The notes: a model not told the origin generated them from the sequence alone. A DNA stretch of 64,000 bases from Rosenbergiella nectarea (GCF_900111105.1 NZ_FOGC01000003.1:2945-66944), one strand, 5' to 3'. Shown: positions 1 through 9,848, counted from the stretch's first letter. Numbers and translations: made by a program.

Positions 1-560
1 AAAGCCTATACGTTTACCACAGAGGAAGATCCACGTATTACCCTCATCTGGACGCCCGACAGTTCAGGTGTCAATGTTCCTACAAATACAGGTAACCCGT
101 ACCCAGTCAGGATAACGAACCCGGTCGTAGTGGATCCGCTGCCGGAAGATAGCAGTATTGACGCAACGACCAATCCGGACCCGGAAGAAAAGAATTTTGC
201 GGATTATATTCTTATCTTGTCACTCTCGGATATTCCGCCGATATATGTTTATTTAAGTAAAAGGCCTGAAGATCCAATTTGGACTCTAATAGGGAAAATC
301 ACAAAAGTTGAAAATGCATACAACCACAGGAAAAAACATAGCTTAGACTTTCCTGAGTTAGCTAACTCTAAAGAGTATGTTGATGCTACCCATGATTTTG
401 TCAATAATCTTCCAGAAGGGAAAATAACAAAAATAAGAAGTAATGGTGATATTCTTTATATCATTCTGAAAGTAATACTTTGGGGATAAAATCCAAAGAT
501 GGTGCACCAAGAACGATGTTTAAACCAACTGACAAGATGGACTACTGGAATGATCAATAA
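1..560 (+). pseudogene. S-type pyocin/bacteriocin-like toxin, C-terminal part, frameshifted
   Basis: The gene enters from the left edge in frame 1. The linker contains motifs such as ITLIWTPDSSGVNVP and ends in PPIYVYLSK, as in S-type pyocin-domain proteins, followed by a C-terminal toxin domain (AYNHRKKHSLDFPEL, then YVDATHDFVNN). The frame closes at 487-489. The family's usual tail (SKDGAPRTMFKPTDKMDYW) is read in another frame from about 456 to the stop at 558-560. Between ATT at 451 and TAT at 459 there are 8 nt where a multiple of three is needed, which fits one deleted base near 451-458. The product is probably inactive unless frameshifting occurs or the base call is wrong. The family call comes from remembered motifs, not a search. 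Confidence 0.72.
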
Positions 561-746
561 TTTATATCCATGCCCGTGCTGCGGAAAATTGGTGTTTGAA
601 TCTTTAGGTGAACATGATATTTGTCTTAACTGTAATTGGGAAGATGATCCTTTTCAGTATAAAAACCCAGACCGAAAAGGGGGGGGAATAGAATGAGTCT
701 AAATGAAGCTAGAGAAGCCTATCAACAAGGCAAATTAATTATATAA
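550..746 (+). pseudogene. CPCC-family cysteine-rich protein, frameshifted at a G8 tract
   Basis: The ATG at 550 overlaps the end of the restored toxin frame (stop 558-560), a spacing typical of toxin-immunity pairs. The start reads MINNLYPCPCCG and continues with CLNCNWEDDPF, giving two zinc-binding-like Cys pairs. After a run of eight G (679-686) the frame hits TGA at 694. Adding one G restores GGGNRMSLNEAREAYQQGK up to the stop at 744-746, which matches the tail of the intact copy at 1159-1356. It is the likely cognate immunity gene of the upstream toxin, by position. The homopolymer could be a real mutation, a phase-variable switch or a sequencing error. Confidence 0.7.
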
Positions 747-771
747 AAAACATTTACGAAGAACTCTTTTA

Positions 772-846
772 ATGCCAGTTAAAGCATCTCATCAGGAGGT
801 GGTGATTGGTTCAAATGCTGACGTAGCAAGGAAACTTTTGAAATGA
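772..846 (+). other. Short reading frame, possible orphan toxin C-terminal tail
   Basis: A 24-codon frame starts at ATG 772. Its stop (844-846) overlaps the start codon of the next gene (ATG 843-845). The frame is open back to about 739. No homology is recognised. Its position directly in front of, and overlapping, a small acidic protein resembles the orphan toxin-tail plus immunity cassettes found behind polymorphic toxins. That reading is inference from layout only. Confidence 0.3.
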
Positions 847-1154
847 TGAAAAAATACAGTATTCTAGGAATCGATTTTGATCTTGAACCTATAAATATAT
901 TTGATGAATTATCGACTATTGATTTTTCGCAGGGTATAGAATCACAAGTAATGGTCTTAGATGAGGCTTTATTACAATTATCATTTAAGTCTGGGATTAT
1001 TGTTGATGTTGGTTGGTATCCCGCGTTTGAAAAGAATGGCGAATTTATTATTAATCGAATAGCTAATAGTTGTTGGGAGGCTCCCGAGGATAAATATAGT
1101 GTGGGATGGGATAAAAATAAACTAATATCGAAAATTAAAAAAGCAATTGGATGA
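843..1154 (+). CDS. Small acidic protein, candidate immunity protein
   Basis: This 103-residue protein begins MMKKYSILGID and has no signal peptide or membrane segment, so it is probably cytoplasmic. It is rich in acidic residues and Ile/Leu with few distinctive motifs (DVGWYPAFEKNGEF in the middle). The family is not recognised. It overlaps the preceding short frame and ends just before the intact CPCC gene, and the DNA is AT-rich compared with the backbone. These features fit an immunity gene in a polymorphic-toxin island, but the function is inferred from context only. ATG 846 is an equally possible start. Confidence 0.6.
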   Translation: MMKKYSILGIDFDLEPINIFDELSTIDFSQGIESQVMVLDEALLQLSFKSGIIVDVGWYPAFEKNGEFIINRIANSCWEAPEDKYSVGWDKNKLISKIKKAIG

Positions 1155-1158
1155 AATA

Positions 1159-1356
1159 ATGAATCGTTCAGTATATTTATGCCCTTGTTGCCACAAATAT
1201 GAATTTTCGGATATTAGGAACTATGAAATTTGTCCGGTTTGTAAATGGGAAGATGATCCTGTTCAAGAAGAAGATCAAACTTATGGTGGTGGGGCTAATG
1301 TCATGAGTTTGAACGAAGCCCGTAAGGCCTATGCTGAAGGAAATAAAGTCAAATAA
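1159..1356 (+). CDS. CPCC-family cysteine-rich protein (intact copy)
   Basis: This 65-residue protein starts MNRSVYLCPCCHKYEF and continues with CPVCKWEDDP. Two CxxC-type pairs suggest a small zinc-ribbon fold. The tail GGGANVMSLNEARKAY matches the out-of-frame tail of the damaged copy at 550-746, so the two are paralogues. A TTG at 1147 would add four residues, but ATG 1159 follows a GGATG ribosome-binding sequence and is preferred. CPCC-domain proteins are small proteins of unknown function often seen beside toxin genes. A role as immunity protein is inferred. Confidence 0.7.
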   Translation: MNRSVYLCPCCHKYEFSDIRNYEICPVCKWEDDPVQEEDQTYGGGANVMSLNEARKAYAEGNKVK

Positions 1357-1729
1357 CATTTAACGCTGATTTGATTGGGCAGCACACAAGGCATGTTGTG
1401 CTGCTTGATTCCTAACCATCGAATACCCAGCCAAAGCATACCAACTGTTGCGATCCGTCGCTCACCACTACCACCAATCAATTGATTTAGTAGATCGATA
1501 ACTAGATATCGATAGCTTTTGACGATTTAAGATTCTTAATCGCTCGATTATTCATTCGTTTTAAGCGAACGATAATTATGATAGCGATAGTTCTAGGCTA
1601 TCATTTGGTTTTTGTTGATAGATTTAAACGATATGATGAGAGTGGAAAATAATACAATCCTATCAATTATTTAAACAGGCTTTTCGCGGTTATGGTGTGA
1701 TCCGGCTAGTAATAGGATCTCTTCTAGTT
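1357..1729. other. AT-rich island spacer without genes
   Basis: No convincing reading frame is seen. There is an 8-bp inverted repeat (GCAGCACA/TGTGCTGC, about 1380-1405) just after the CPCC gene that could form a weak hairpin. A stretch at 1490-1640 is dense in ATCGAT/CGATA words. Nine bases, TTCGCGGTT near 1683 and AACCGCGAA near 1732, form an inverted repeat that ends at the integrase stub. Confidence 0.5.
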
Positions 1730-1822
1730 TCAACCGCGAAGAAATTTACCTAAGCCATCAGTCAGCTTGTATTCCTTCTCAAGGGATTTTGCATTTTTTG
1801 CTTTAATATCAGTCAGTGACAT
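1730..1822 (-). pseudogene. Integrase N-terminal stub (P4-type, DUF4102-like)
   Basis: On the minus strand, ATG at 1820-1822 opens a 30-codon frame reading MSLTDIKAKNAKSLEKEYKL followed by TDGLGKF. This matches the conserved N-terminus of P4-family tyrosine recombinases (the usual pattern is TDIKAKNAKP...YKLTDG). A TGA at 1730-1732 ends it and no catalytic domain follows within the window. It lies about 180 bp from the 3' end of tRNA-Asn and reads away from it, the standard arrangement for an island integrase, so it is a decayed remnant of the element that delivered the 1-1360 genes. Confidence 0.7.
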
Positions 1823-1840
1823 GAAAACACCCCCTCGATT

Positions 1841-1885
1841 GTTGGTAAAAGTCAAACCGAACCAGCTTTACCAGCTTTTTACCAA
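1841..1885. repeat. Inverted repeat upstream of the integrase stub
   Basis: GTTGGTAAAA (1841-1850) is exactly complementary to TTTTACCAAC (1876-1885), with a direct repeat ACCAGCTTT inside. It lies between the integrase start and tRNA-Asn, where integrase arm-binding and regulatory sites usually sit. Function is inferred. Confidence 0.45.
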
Positions 1886-1960
1886 CAAAAGGGTGTAGCT
1901 TCGAGTGTTTTTTTAATAGACGTGAGTAGACAAGCTTGAAGGGTTAACCAATTGATAGAA

Positions 1961-1994
1961 AGCAAAAAACCAGACGTCAGTAGACATCTGGTTT
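1961..1994 (-). terminator. Rho-independent terminator of tRNA-Asn
   Basis: On the minus strand a 12-bp stem (1983-1994 with 1967-1978, one G-U pair) is closed by a four-base loop and followed by a run of U (A-run 1964-1969). It lies directly downstream of the tRNA 3' end. Confidence 0.8.
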
Positions 1995-2002
1995 CTTTAA
2001 TT

Positions 2003-2078
2003 TGGCTCCTCTGACTGGACTCGAACCAGTGACATACGGATTAACAGTCCGCCGTTCTACCGACTGAACTACAGAGGA
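2003..2078 (-). tRNA. asn tRNA: tRNA-Asn (anticodon GTT)
   Basis: The minus-strand sequence is a 76-nt tRNA. It starts TCCTCTGTAGTTCAGTCGG, has the anticodon loop CTGTTAATC (GTT), a T-arm GGTTCGAGTCC, and an encoded CCA end at 2003-2005. The acceptor strands TCCTCTG and CAGAGGA pair fully. An integrase remnant lies beyond its 3' end, so it was probably the attachment site of the neighbouring island. Confidence 0.97.
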
Positions 2079-2192
2079 ATCGGGTTAACGCGGCGAATCC
2101 TAACGATTCATCGCCGCGATGTCAAAGCCAAAATGATACCCTTGGGTCTGAACGAATAAGAAAACGGCAATTTGTTCAAAAAGTAGTTTAAC

Positions 2193-2771
2193 TTACTGAT
2201 TAGATTGAGCTAGTCCTAACTTTTTCATCCACTCTTCAACAGAATCTTGACTGCTGATATCAGGTTGCACTAAGCCGTTGACCATAAAGCTGGGTGAAAC
2301 GTGAATACCATTTTGCCGAGCATATTTCGCCTGACGCTTTACCAAATCTTGCAAATCGGTTTGGTCAAAAATTTCTCGGACATCCACGCCACTGTATGAG
2401 ACTAGACGCTGTAGGAGTTGTTCGGGTGTGGTATGTAAGTTGGGCCCGCGACAGTGGTCGATAAATTCAAACTCTTCGCGGTGATCGGCCACACTTTGCA
2501 TAACGGTCTTCACAGCAGACTGACCTTCATTGAGCGTGGATGCCGCAAGGATATAACGGACTATTATTCCTGAAAACATATGCCAAGGCTGCGACTGGAG
2601 TCGGATTTTGATTTGTAGCTGTTCCGGTCCAGCCGCGTTAAGGAGCGCAGGAAGTTTATTGAAAGCCAGTGCAGAAAAAGGGCAGGTAGGTTCCAGAAAA
2701 ACGTCTAAAACTAACTCCCCTTTGCCCCAGGTTAGGCTCTGCTCGCTATGGCGAAACAGTGTATCAGTCAT
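2193..2771 (-). CDS. DsbA-family thioredoxin-fold protein
   Basis: This 192-residue protein has a thioredoxin-like start (VLDVFLEPTCPFSALAFNKL), a helical insert, and a late HVSPSFMVNG cis-proline region, the DsbA-family pattern. The active site is CPFS rather than CxxC, so a single cysteine is present at that position. It may be a reductase- or glutathione-transferase-like member rather than a disulfide oxidase. No signal peptide is seen, so it is likely cytoplasmic. It follows yciK on the same strand after about 80 bp and occupies the place where E. coli has btuR. Confidence 0.75.
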   Translation of the reverse strand: MTDTLFRHSEQSLTWGKGELVLDVFLEPTCPFSALAFNKLPALLNAAGPEQLQIKIRLQSQPWHMFSGIIVRYILAASTLNEGQSAVKTVMQSVADHREEFEFIDHCRGPNLHTTPEQLLQRLVSYSGVDVREIFDQTDLQDLVKRQAKYARQNGIHVSPSFMVNGLVQPDISSQDSVEEWMKKLGLAQSNQ

Positions 2772-2849
2772 ATTGCTTACCTTAGAAGTTTGATCGTTAA
2801 TGGATCAAGGGTGGCAAAGATAATTCATATTTTCCAGTGAGTTGCTGTA

Positions 2850-3611
2850 TTACTCCGCAGGCCCCGCTTTACGTCCGGGTTGTGCATCGAGGCTTTGCCC
2901 GTGAGTCGTAAGACTATCGTCGCCCATTAACCATAAATACAGCGGCATAATGTCACTTGGGGTCTTTAACTTCATACTGTCTTCACTTGGGTAGGCGTTT
3001 GCCCGCATCTGGGTACGTGTACCACCCGGATTGATGCAGTTGACTCGAACCTTGGTATTAGCGAGTTCTTCTGCTAAGACTTGCATCATCCCCTCGGTGG
3101 CGAATTTGGACATCGCATAAGCTCCCCAACCTTCGCGGCCTTGGCGCCCAACACTTGACGTAGTAAAGATTAACGATGCTTGTTCTGCATTATGTAACAA
3201 GGGCATCACTGCTTGCGTAAGATAAAAAACGGCATCGAGATTGACGGTCATCACTTGTTTCCACAAGGTGGCTGGTGTCTCCATCAGAGGTGAAATTCTG
3301 CCGAGCATCCCAGCATTGTGTAACACACCGTCCAAGGTGGGCGCCACTAAAGCAATATGCTGTGCTAACTCTTGATAATCATCAGGTTTAGCGGTGGCGA
3401 AGTCTATTTTGAAAAGAGAAGGAAACTTGCCGAATTTATGGTGTATCTCGGCACCCACGTGGTCGAGCTTCTGTTGGTTGCGGCCAAGAAGGATGAGCCG
3501 GGCGCCGTGACGCGCATAAGTCAGCGCCGCTTCATGTCCAATTCCCTCTGTTGCACCAGTGACAAGTATTGTTCGATTTTTTAAAAGATCGTTGGGTGCT
3601 TGATATTGCAT
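2850..3611 (-). CDS. yciK: Short-chain dehydrogenase YciK
   Basis: This 253-residue SDR oxidoreductase has an N-terminal NAD(P)-binding motif TGATEGIG, an NAG motif (VLHNAGMLG), a catalytic Ser in TSSVGRQGREG, and YAMSKFATEG carrying the YxxxK pair. The C-terminus (DIMPLYLWLMGDDS, then DAQPGRK) matches YciK of E. coli closely. The physiological substrate is not established. It is divergent from sohB, as in E. coli, with a shared promoter region of about 136 bp. Confidence 0.93.
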   Translation of the reverse strand: MQYQAPNDLLKNRTILVTGATEGIGHEAALTYARHGARLILLGRNQQKLDHVGAEIHHKFGKFPSLFKIDFATAKPDDYQELAQHIALVAPTLDGVLHNAGMLGRISPLMETPATLWKQVMTVNLDAVFYLTQAVMPLLHNAEQASLIFTTSSVGRQGREGWGAYAMSKFATEGMMQVLAEELANTKVRVNCINPGGTRTQMRANAYPSEDSMKLKTPSDIMPLYLWLMGDDSLTTHGQSLDAQPGRKAGPAE

Positions 3612-3747
3612 AGCGTTTTCCTTAAGCAGAAGAGATGAGCGGTTATGCCGATTCTGTGGCTATGTTACAATTATAGGCGATGACTCACCACGACAGATTA
3701 TTACAAATAATTAATTTTACCGTCACTTACCCCCAGAGGAGAATAAT

Positions 3748-4791
3748 GTGGGTTTTACAGCAGAATATGGCTTGTTCTTGGCCAAAAGTGTGACCTTGCT
3801 TGTGGTCATCGTGGCCCTAGTAATCTTTATTGTGAATCAGCGCGGAAAAACTAAACAGTCTCCCGGTGAATTACTGATTCGTGAACCGGGTAAAGAGTTT
3901 GAACAACTGCAAAAACGTCTAGAACTTGCCCTCGTTGATCCCTCAGCACAGAAACAGTGGCGTAAGACAGAAAAACAGAATGAGAAAGCGCGAATAAAAG
4001 AAGAGAAAGCGAATGCTAAAGTTGGAGGGGCACCTAGTAAGCCCGTGCTCTTTTTATTAAGTTTTAAAGGAAGTATGGATGCGCATGAAGTGGAAACGCT
4101 TCGCAAAGAAGTGTCAGCGGTGCTGTCTGTCGCGAAACCGGGGGATGAAGTCTTACTCAAACTCGAAAGTCCTGGTGGCGTTGTCCATGGTTACGGATTG
4201 GCTGCCTCACAACTCCAGCGGATCCGCGATAAGGGTCTTCCCCTCACTGCAGTGGTCGATAAGGTCGCCGCGAGCGGCGGCTATATGATGGCATGTGTCG
4301 CAAACCATATTGTGGCGGCGCCTTTTTCTATTATTGGTTCAATTGGGGTTGTGGCGCAAATTCCCAATATTCATCGTTTACTTAAGAAAAATGATATCGA
4401 TGTCGAGTTGCATACGGCAGGGCAATACAAACGTACTTTGACGATGCTGGGTGAGAACAGTGAAGAGGGTCGTGAAAAATTCCGCCAAGACTTGGACGAA
4501 ACCCATCAACTATTTAAGTCATTCGTGGCGGAAATGCGGCCAAACTTAGATATCGATAGCGTGGCCACTGGCGAACATTGGTATGGCAAACAGGCTCTCG
4601 AGAAAGGCCTCATTGATGAGATTTCGACCAGCGATGCGCTGATCATTAGTAAGATGCAACAATTCCGGTTGTTAAGCATCAGTTACGCGCGTCGTAAGAC
4701 CCTCCTGGAGCGTTTCACTCAAAGTGGTGCATCGGCATTGGAAAAGGCGATTCTCAAGGTGTGGCAACGGGGTCAAACGCCGTTTCTGTAA
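3748..4791 (+). CDS. sohB: Inner-membrane S49 peptidase SohB
   Basis: This 347-residue protein has one N-terminal membrane segment (residues about 8-28, LFLAKSVTLLVVIVALVIF), a charged Lys/Glu-rich linker, then an SppA/SohB-type protease domain. The nucleophile serine is in VAASGGYMMACVA and the downstream Lys region is IHRLLKKND. The start is GTG at 3748, preceded by AGAGGA; the ATG at 3746 is out of frame. In E. coli SohB is a periplasm-facing protease that suppresses loss of DegP. It is followed by a strong terminator. Confidence 0.93.
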   Translation: MGFTAEYGLFLAKSVTLLVVIVALVIFIVNQRGKTKQSPGELLIREPGKEFEQLQKRLELALVDPSAQKQWRKTEKQNEKARIKEEKANAKVGGAPSKPVLFLLSFKGSMDAHEVETLRKEVSAVLSVAKPGDEVLLKLESPGGVVHGYGLAASQLQRIRDKGLPLTAVVDKVAASGGYMMACVANHIVAAPFSIIGSIGVVAQIPNIHRLLKKNDIDVELHTAGQYKRTLTMLGENSEEGREKFRQDLDETHQLFKSFVAEMRPNLDIDSVATGEHWYGKQALEKGLIDEISTSDALIISKMQQFRLLSISYARRKTLLERFTQSGASALEKAILKVWQRGQTPFL

Positions 4792-4809
4792 CAGGTTTTT
4801 TTTTCGGTC

Positions 4810-4835
4810 AAAGCCTCTTTTCGAAGGGGCTTTTT
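4810..4835 (+). terminator. Rho-independent terminator of sohB
   Basis: AAAGCCTCTT and AAGGGGCTTT pair around a TTCG tetraloop (4810-4833) and run into five T. This is a canonical terminator 18 bp after the sohB stop. Confidence 0.88.
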
Positions 4836-5135
4836 CGTCCCTATTAGGATAATTATCCTGCCTATTTTCTTCTGGGGTTATCCCGCAAGTCGCTAGAATT
4901 AATGTTGCGAAACTGATTTTATCAGGTACAGTGTGGCGATTTAGCGTAGCAGACTATTAGGTCTGGTTTTATGATAAAACTAGAAACTAAATTATTTTAA
5001 TCAGTTGGTTATTTCCCGCTGGGATGCCACAATTGTGCTATATAACATATTCTGTAACAGAATTTAGCGGGTAATGAATATTATCCATCAAAGTTTTTTC
5101 ACGTTCATTGAACGTTTCTATTAGGTAGATTATTT
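4836..5135. other. topA upstream region, no gene seen
   Basis: This 300-bp AT-rich spacer separates sohB from topA. In E. coli yciN lies here; no equivalent frame is found. The region presumably holds the supercoiling-sensitive topA promoters, but no individual promoter could be assigned with confidence. Confidence 0.5.
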
Positions 5136-7733
5136 ATGGGTAAAGCACTTGTAATAGTGGAGTCACCTGCAAAGGCCAAAACGATTAATAAATATCTGGG
5201 CAGTGGCTACGTTGTCAAATCAAGTGTGGGTCACGTGCGTGACTTACCAACAAGTGGTTCGGCAACAAAAAAAAGTGGGACTACCAGTAAAGCGAAAGGG
5301 ACTAAAGCGGTTAAAAAGGACGCCACCGAGGCGTTAGTGAATCGTATGGGTGTCGATCCTTGGCATGGCTGGAAAGCAAACTACCAAATCCTACCGGGTA
5401 AAGAGAAAGTGGTTGCCGAGCTGCAAGCCCTTGCAAAAGATGCCGACCATATTTACCTCGCAACGGATTTGGACCGTGAAGGGGAAGCCATTGCGTGGCA
5501 CTTACGAGAAATTATTGGCGGTGATGATAAACGCTTTAGTCGCGTCGTCTTCAATGAGATCACTAAGAACGCGATTCAGCAAGCTTTCGAAAAGCCAGGG
5601 CAATTAAATATTGACCGAGTCAATGCCCAACAGGCGCGCCGCTTTATGGACCGCGTTGTAGGCTATATGGTCTCCCCCTTACTGTGGAAAAAAATTGCGC
5701 GTGGACTCTCCGCCGGGCGAGTGCAGTCTGTGGCAGTTCGTTTAGTCGTGGAACGCGAGCGTGAAATTAAAGCCTTTGTCCCGCAAGAGTATTGGGAAGT
5801 GGACACGAAACTCAACACCCCAAAAGGTGATGAGCTGCTGATGCGTGTCACGCACAAACAAGACAGCGCGTTCCGTCCGACTCACAAAGCTGAAACTGAT
5901 GCTGCCGTTACATTACTGCAAAAGGCTCGTTTTGAGGTGCTCGATCGTGAAGATAAGCCGACGAGCAGCAAAGCAAGCGCGCCTTTTATTACCTCAACCC
6001 TGCAACAAGCGGCCAGTACACGCCTGGGTTACGGTGTGAAAAAGACCATGATGTTGGCGCAGCGTCTGTACGAGGGCGGACACATCACCTATATGCGTAC
6101 GGACTCAACCAACTTGAGCCAAGACGCCATTATCATGGCACGTGATTACATCCAATCAGAGTTTGGTAATAAGTATTTACCGGAGTCAGCAACCCTCTAT
6201 TCGAATAAAGAGAATTCCCAAGAAGCGCACGAAGCTATTCGTCCTTCTGATGTGTCAGTCGATGCAGAGCAGCTTAAAGATATGGAAGCTGACGCTTGTA
6301 AGCTATACCAACTGATCTGGCGTCAGTTCGTTGCTTGTCAGATGACGCCTGCCCGTTATGATTCGACAACCTTAACGGTTAAAGCGGGAGAATTTTTACT
6401 CAAGGCGAAAGGTCGAACATTACGCTTTGATGGCTGGACGAAAGTGATGCCAGCCCTACGTAAAAATGATGAAGATATGACTTTGCCTGTCGTCAAGGTC
6501 GGCGACGAGCTAGATTTACAGGAGATCCTACCCCGTCAATTATTCACTAAACCGCCAGCACGCTTCAGCGAAGCCTCTTTGGTTCGTGAATTAGAGAAAC
6601 GTGGGATTGGCCGCCCGTCTACCTATGCATCCATTATCTCGACTATCCAAGATCGTGGTTATGTGCAGGTAGAGAACCGCCGCTTCTACGCTGAGAAAAT
6701 GGGTGAAATCGTTACCGATCGCTTGGAAGAAAACTTCCAAGAATTGATGAATTATGATTTTACCGCGCGGATGGAAGATAATCTGGACCAAGTCGCTAAT
6801 GATCAAGCGGAGTGGAAAGGGGTGCTTGACACTTTCTTCGGTGACTTTAGCCAACAGCTCACGCAAGCGGAGAAAGATCCCGCGGAAGGGGGCATGCAGC
6901 CCAACCCGATGGTGCTGACTTCGATCGATTGCCCAACCTGTGAACGGGCAATGGGGATTCGTACCGCAACCACCGGTGTCTTTTTAGGCTGTTCTGGCTA
7001 CGCTTTACCGCCTAAAGAGCGTTGTAAGCAAACCATTAATCTTATCCCTGAGAGTGAAGTATTAAATATTCTCGAAGGGGATGATGCGGAAACGAATGCC
7101 TTACGTGCCCGCCGCCGCTGCGTTAAGTGTGGTACGGCGATGGATAGTTATCTCATCGATGAGAAACGTAAACTGCATGTATGCGGTAATAATCCATCGT
7201 GTGATGGGTATGAAGTTGAAGAAGGCGAGTTCCGTATTAAGGGTTATGATGGCCCAATCGTGGAATGTGATAAGTGCGCCAGTGAAATGCACTTAAAATT
7301 GGGACGCTTTGGCAAGTATATGGCCTGTACCAATGAAGAGTGTAAAAACACTCGTAAAATTTTACGTAATGGTGAGGTCGCCCCTCCGAAAGAAGATCCT
7401 GTACCATTGCCAGAATTGGTTTGTGAAAAATCAGACGCATACTTCGTGTTACGCGATGGTGCCTCAGGTATCTTCCTTGCCGCGAATACTTTCCCTAAAT
7501 CACGGGAAACCCGTGCGCCGCTTATCGAAGAGTTACAGCGTTTTAAAGCGCGATTACCGCAGAAATTTATATACCTGACCGAAGCGCCAGCAACGGACCC
7601 GCAGGGTAATAAAACATTCGTCAGATATAGCCGTAAAACGAAGCAGCAATATATTTCCTCTGAAAAAGAGGGTAAAGCCACGAATTGGACGCTGTTTTAC
7701 CTTGATGGTCGTTGGCAAGAAGCCAAAAAGTAA
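5136..7733 (+). CDS. topA: DNA topoisomerase I (omega protein)
   Basis: This 865-residue type IA topoisomerase relaxes negatively supercoiled DNA. Its TOPRIM domain starts [12 protein letters not shown] and carries [12 protein letters not shown]. The strand-cleaving tyrosine is in [13 protein letters not shown] (about residue 320). Three C-terminal Cys4 zinc modules follow ([32 protein letters not shown]), then a zinc-free ribbon-like tail. Length equals that of E. coli TopA. The chosen start gives [15 protein letters not shown], the usual N-terminus. No truncation is seen. Confidence 0.98.
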   Translation: MGKALVIVESPAKAKTINKYLGSGYVVKSSVGHVRDLPTSGSATKKSGTTSKAKGTKAVKKDATEALVNRMGVDPWHGWKANYQILPGKEKVVAELQALAKDADHIYLATDLDREGEAIAWHLREIIGGDDKRFSRVVFNEITKNAIQQAFEKPGQLNIDRVNAQQARRFMDRVVGYMVSPLLWKKIARGLSAGRVQSVAVRLVVEREREIKAFVPQEYWEVDTKLNTPKGDELLMRVTHKQDSAFRPTHKAETDAAVTLLQKARFEVLDREDKPTSSKASAPFITSTLQQAASTRLGYGVKKTMMLAQRLYEGGHITYMRTDSTNLSQDAIIMARDYIQSEFGNKYLPESATLYSNKENSQEAHEAIRPSDVSVDAEQLKDMEADACKLYQLIWRQFVACQMTPARYDSTTLTVKAGEFLLKAKGRTLRFDGWTKVMPALRKNDEDMTLPVVKVGDELDLQEILPRQLFTKPPARFSEASLVRELEKRGIGRPSTYASIISTIQDRGYVQVENRRFYAEKMGEIVTDRLEENFQELMNYDFTARMEDNLDQVANDQAEWKGVLDTFFGDFSQQLTQAEKDPAEGGMQPNPMVLTSIDCPTCERAMGIRTATTGVFLGCSGYALPPKERCKQTINLIPESEVLNILEGDDAETNALRARRRCVKCGTAMDSYLIDEKRKLHVCGNNPSCDGYEVEEGEFRIKGYDGPIVECDKCASEMHLKLGRFGKYMACTNEECKNTRKILRNGEVAPPKEDPVPLPELVCEKSDAYFVLRDGASGIFLAANTFPKSRETRAPLIEELQRFKARLPQKFIYLTEAPATDPQGNKTFVRYSRKTKQQYISSEKEGKATNWTLFYLDGRWQEAKK

Positions 7734-7738
7734 CTTTA

Positions 7739-7767
7739 GCATGCACGCCTTTTCAGGGCGTGCATGC
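7739..7767 (+). terminator. Hairpin downstream of topA
   Basis: GCATGCACGCC (7739-7749) pairs perfectly with GGCGTGCATGC (7757-7767). There is no T-run, so it may act as a 3'-end-protecting or Rho-assisted structure rather than a strict intrinsic terminator. Confidence 0.6.
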
Positions 7768-7904
7768 CTCTCTAGCCCGCATCACCTCTTAAAACTGTTA
7801 TAACCAATTATTCTTTCTGAATATAAATAATGTTATCATGGTTATAGAAATTCACTTTCCCCCGCCTCTCTGGGCAGCCTAGCCTCTACCTCGTAGCGTG
7901 TTAA

Positions 7905-8888
<984 letters not shown>

Positions 8889-9015
8889 AGTAGACAGAGT
8901 TTGATGTTCCTTCAGAGTCTTAGTCAAGCTTAACTTGATCGTCATCATGGGCAAGTTTCAAATTCTCGCCATACTGCACAGCTTAATAGTGGTTAACCCA
9001 TAATAGGTAAGAATT

Positions 9016-9156
9016 ATGGAACATCAAACAGAATCACCCGAAGCACATGGCCCGACTCATCGACTCTCGGTTAAGTCCATATGGATTCTGAGTATTGGGT
9101 TTTGTGTGGGTTTTTGGGCGTTAGTTGGCTATCTACTTTGGGTGTTTTTACGCTAA
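9016..9156 (+). CDS. ymiA: Small membrane protein YmiA
   Basis: This 46-residue protein has a polar N-terminus (MEHQTESPEAHGPTH) and one membrane helix (about residues 21-45, WILSIGFCVGFWALVGYLL) ending FLR. Size, single-pass layout and location straight after cysB match ymiA of E. coli. ATG 9016 follows the ribosome-binding-like AGGTAAG. Its function is unknown. In E. coli acnA follows; here ribA comes next, so acnA is not at this locus. Confidence 0.8.
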   Translation: MEHQTESPEAHGPTHRLSVKSIWILSIGFCVGFWALVGYLLWVFLR

Positions 9157-9254
9157 TGGCTTCTTGAGGGGAAGGTCAAATTAATGAGAACCGAGTTCCT
9201 GCTTAAGAACTCAGCCCCATTCATCTCTGCATTTTTATCACAAATCCCCAAGGT

Positions 9255-9848
9255 TTATGAACGTCCCAGTAAATGGCCTAGCTTGGCTGCTTTAGTATCA
9301 AGATAATGACTATTTTTAGGGTTGCGTCCAACCTGAAGCGGGACTCTTTCGGTGATTTTTATTCCGGCCTCACTGAGCACTCTGACCTTTTTGGGGTTAT
9401 TGGTCAGTAACCGAATTTTATCGACACCCAGCAGAGTCAGCATGTCGGCACAGAAAGAGAAATTACGTTGGTCCGGTGCAAAACCCAACGCCTCATTAGC
9501 TTCGACGGTATCATAGCCCTTATCCTGCAGAGCATAGGCTTTGATTTTGTTGATTAACCCTATGCCTCGACCTTCCTGACGATGATAAAGCAAGATCCCA
9601 CGTCCTTCTTTCGCTATAGCATCTAATGCCGATTCGAGTTGAAATCCACAATCACAACGCAAACTAAACAGAGCATCTCCCGTTAAACATTCGGAATGAA
9701 TACGTGTGAGAACGGGGGTTTCGCCAGTGATGTCACCAAACACTAGCGCAACATGATCTTTTTGCGTAGAAATTTCTTCAAAGCCGACCATGAGAAACTC
9801 GCCCCATTGAGTGGGAAGCTTGGCCTCGGCTACACGTGTTAACTGCAT
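9255..9848 (-). CDS. ribA: GTP cyclohydrolase II
   Basis: This 197-residue enzyme catalyses the first step of riboflavin synthesis, opening GTP to 2,5-diamino-6-ribosylamino-pyrimidinone phosphate. Zinc ligands are in [18 protein letters not shown]. The nucleotide-binding [11 protein letters not shown] and catalytic-domain residues LTNNPKK are present. It is a stand-alone enzyme, not fused to RibB, as in enterobacteria. It is convergent with ymiA and divergent from pgpB. Confidence 0.97.
   Translation of the reverse strand: MQLTRVAEAKLPTQWGEFLMVGFEEISTQKDHVALVFGDITGETPVLTRIHSECLTGDALFSLRCDCGFQLESALDAIAKEGRGILLYHRQEGRGIGLINKIKAYALQDKGYDTVEANEALGFAPDQRNFSFCADMLTLLGVDKIRLLTNNPKKVRVLSEAGIKITERVPLQVGRNPKNSHYLDTKAAKLGHLLGRS

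Noticed and set aside
7244-7681. Minus-strand frame of about 145 codons inside topA
   Set aside because: It lies wholly within the conserved topA zinc-domain coding region and has no start signal.
9192-9213. Terminator for ribA from GAGTTC...GAACTC
   Set aside because: The stem is short and lacks a U tract on either strand.
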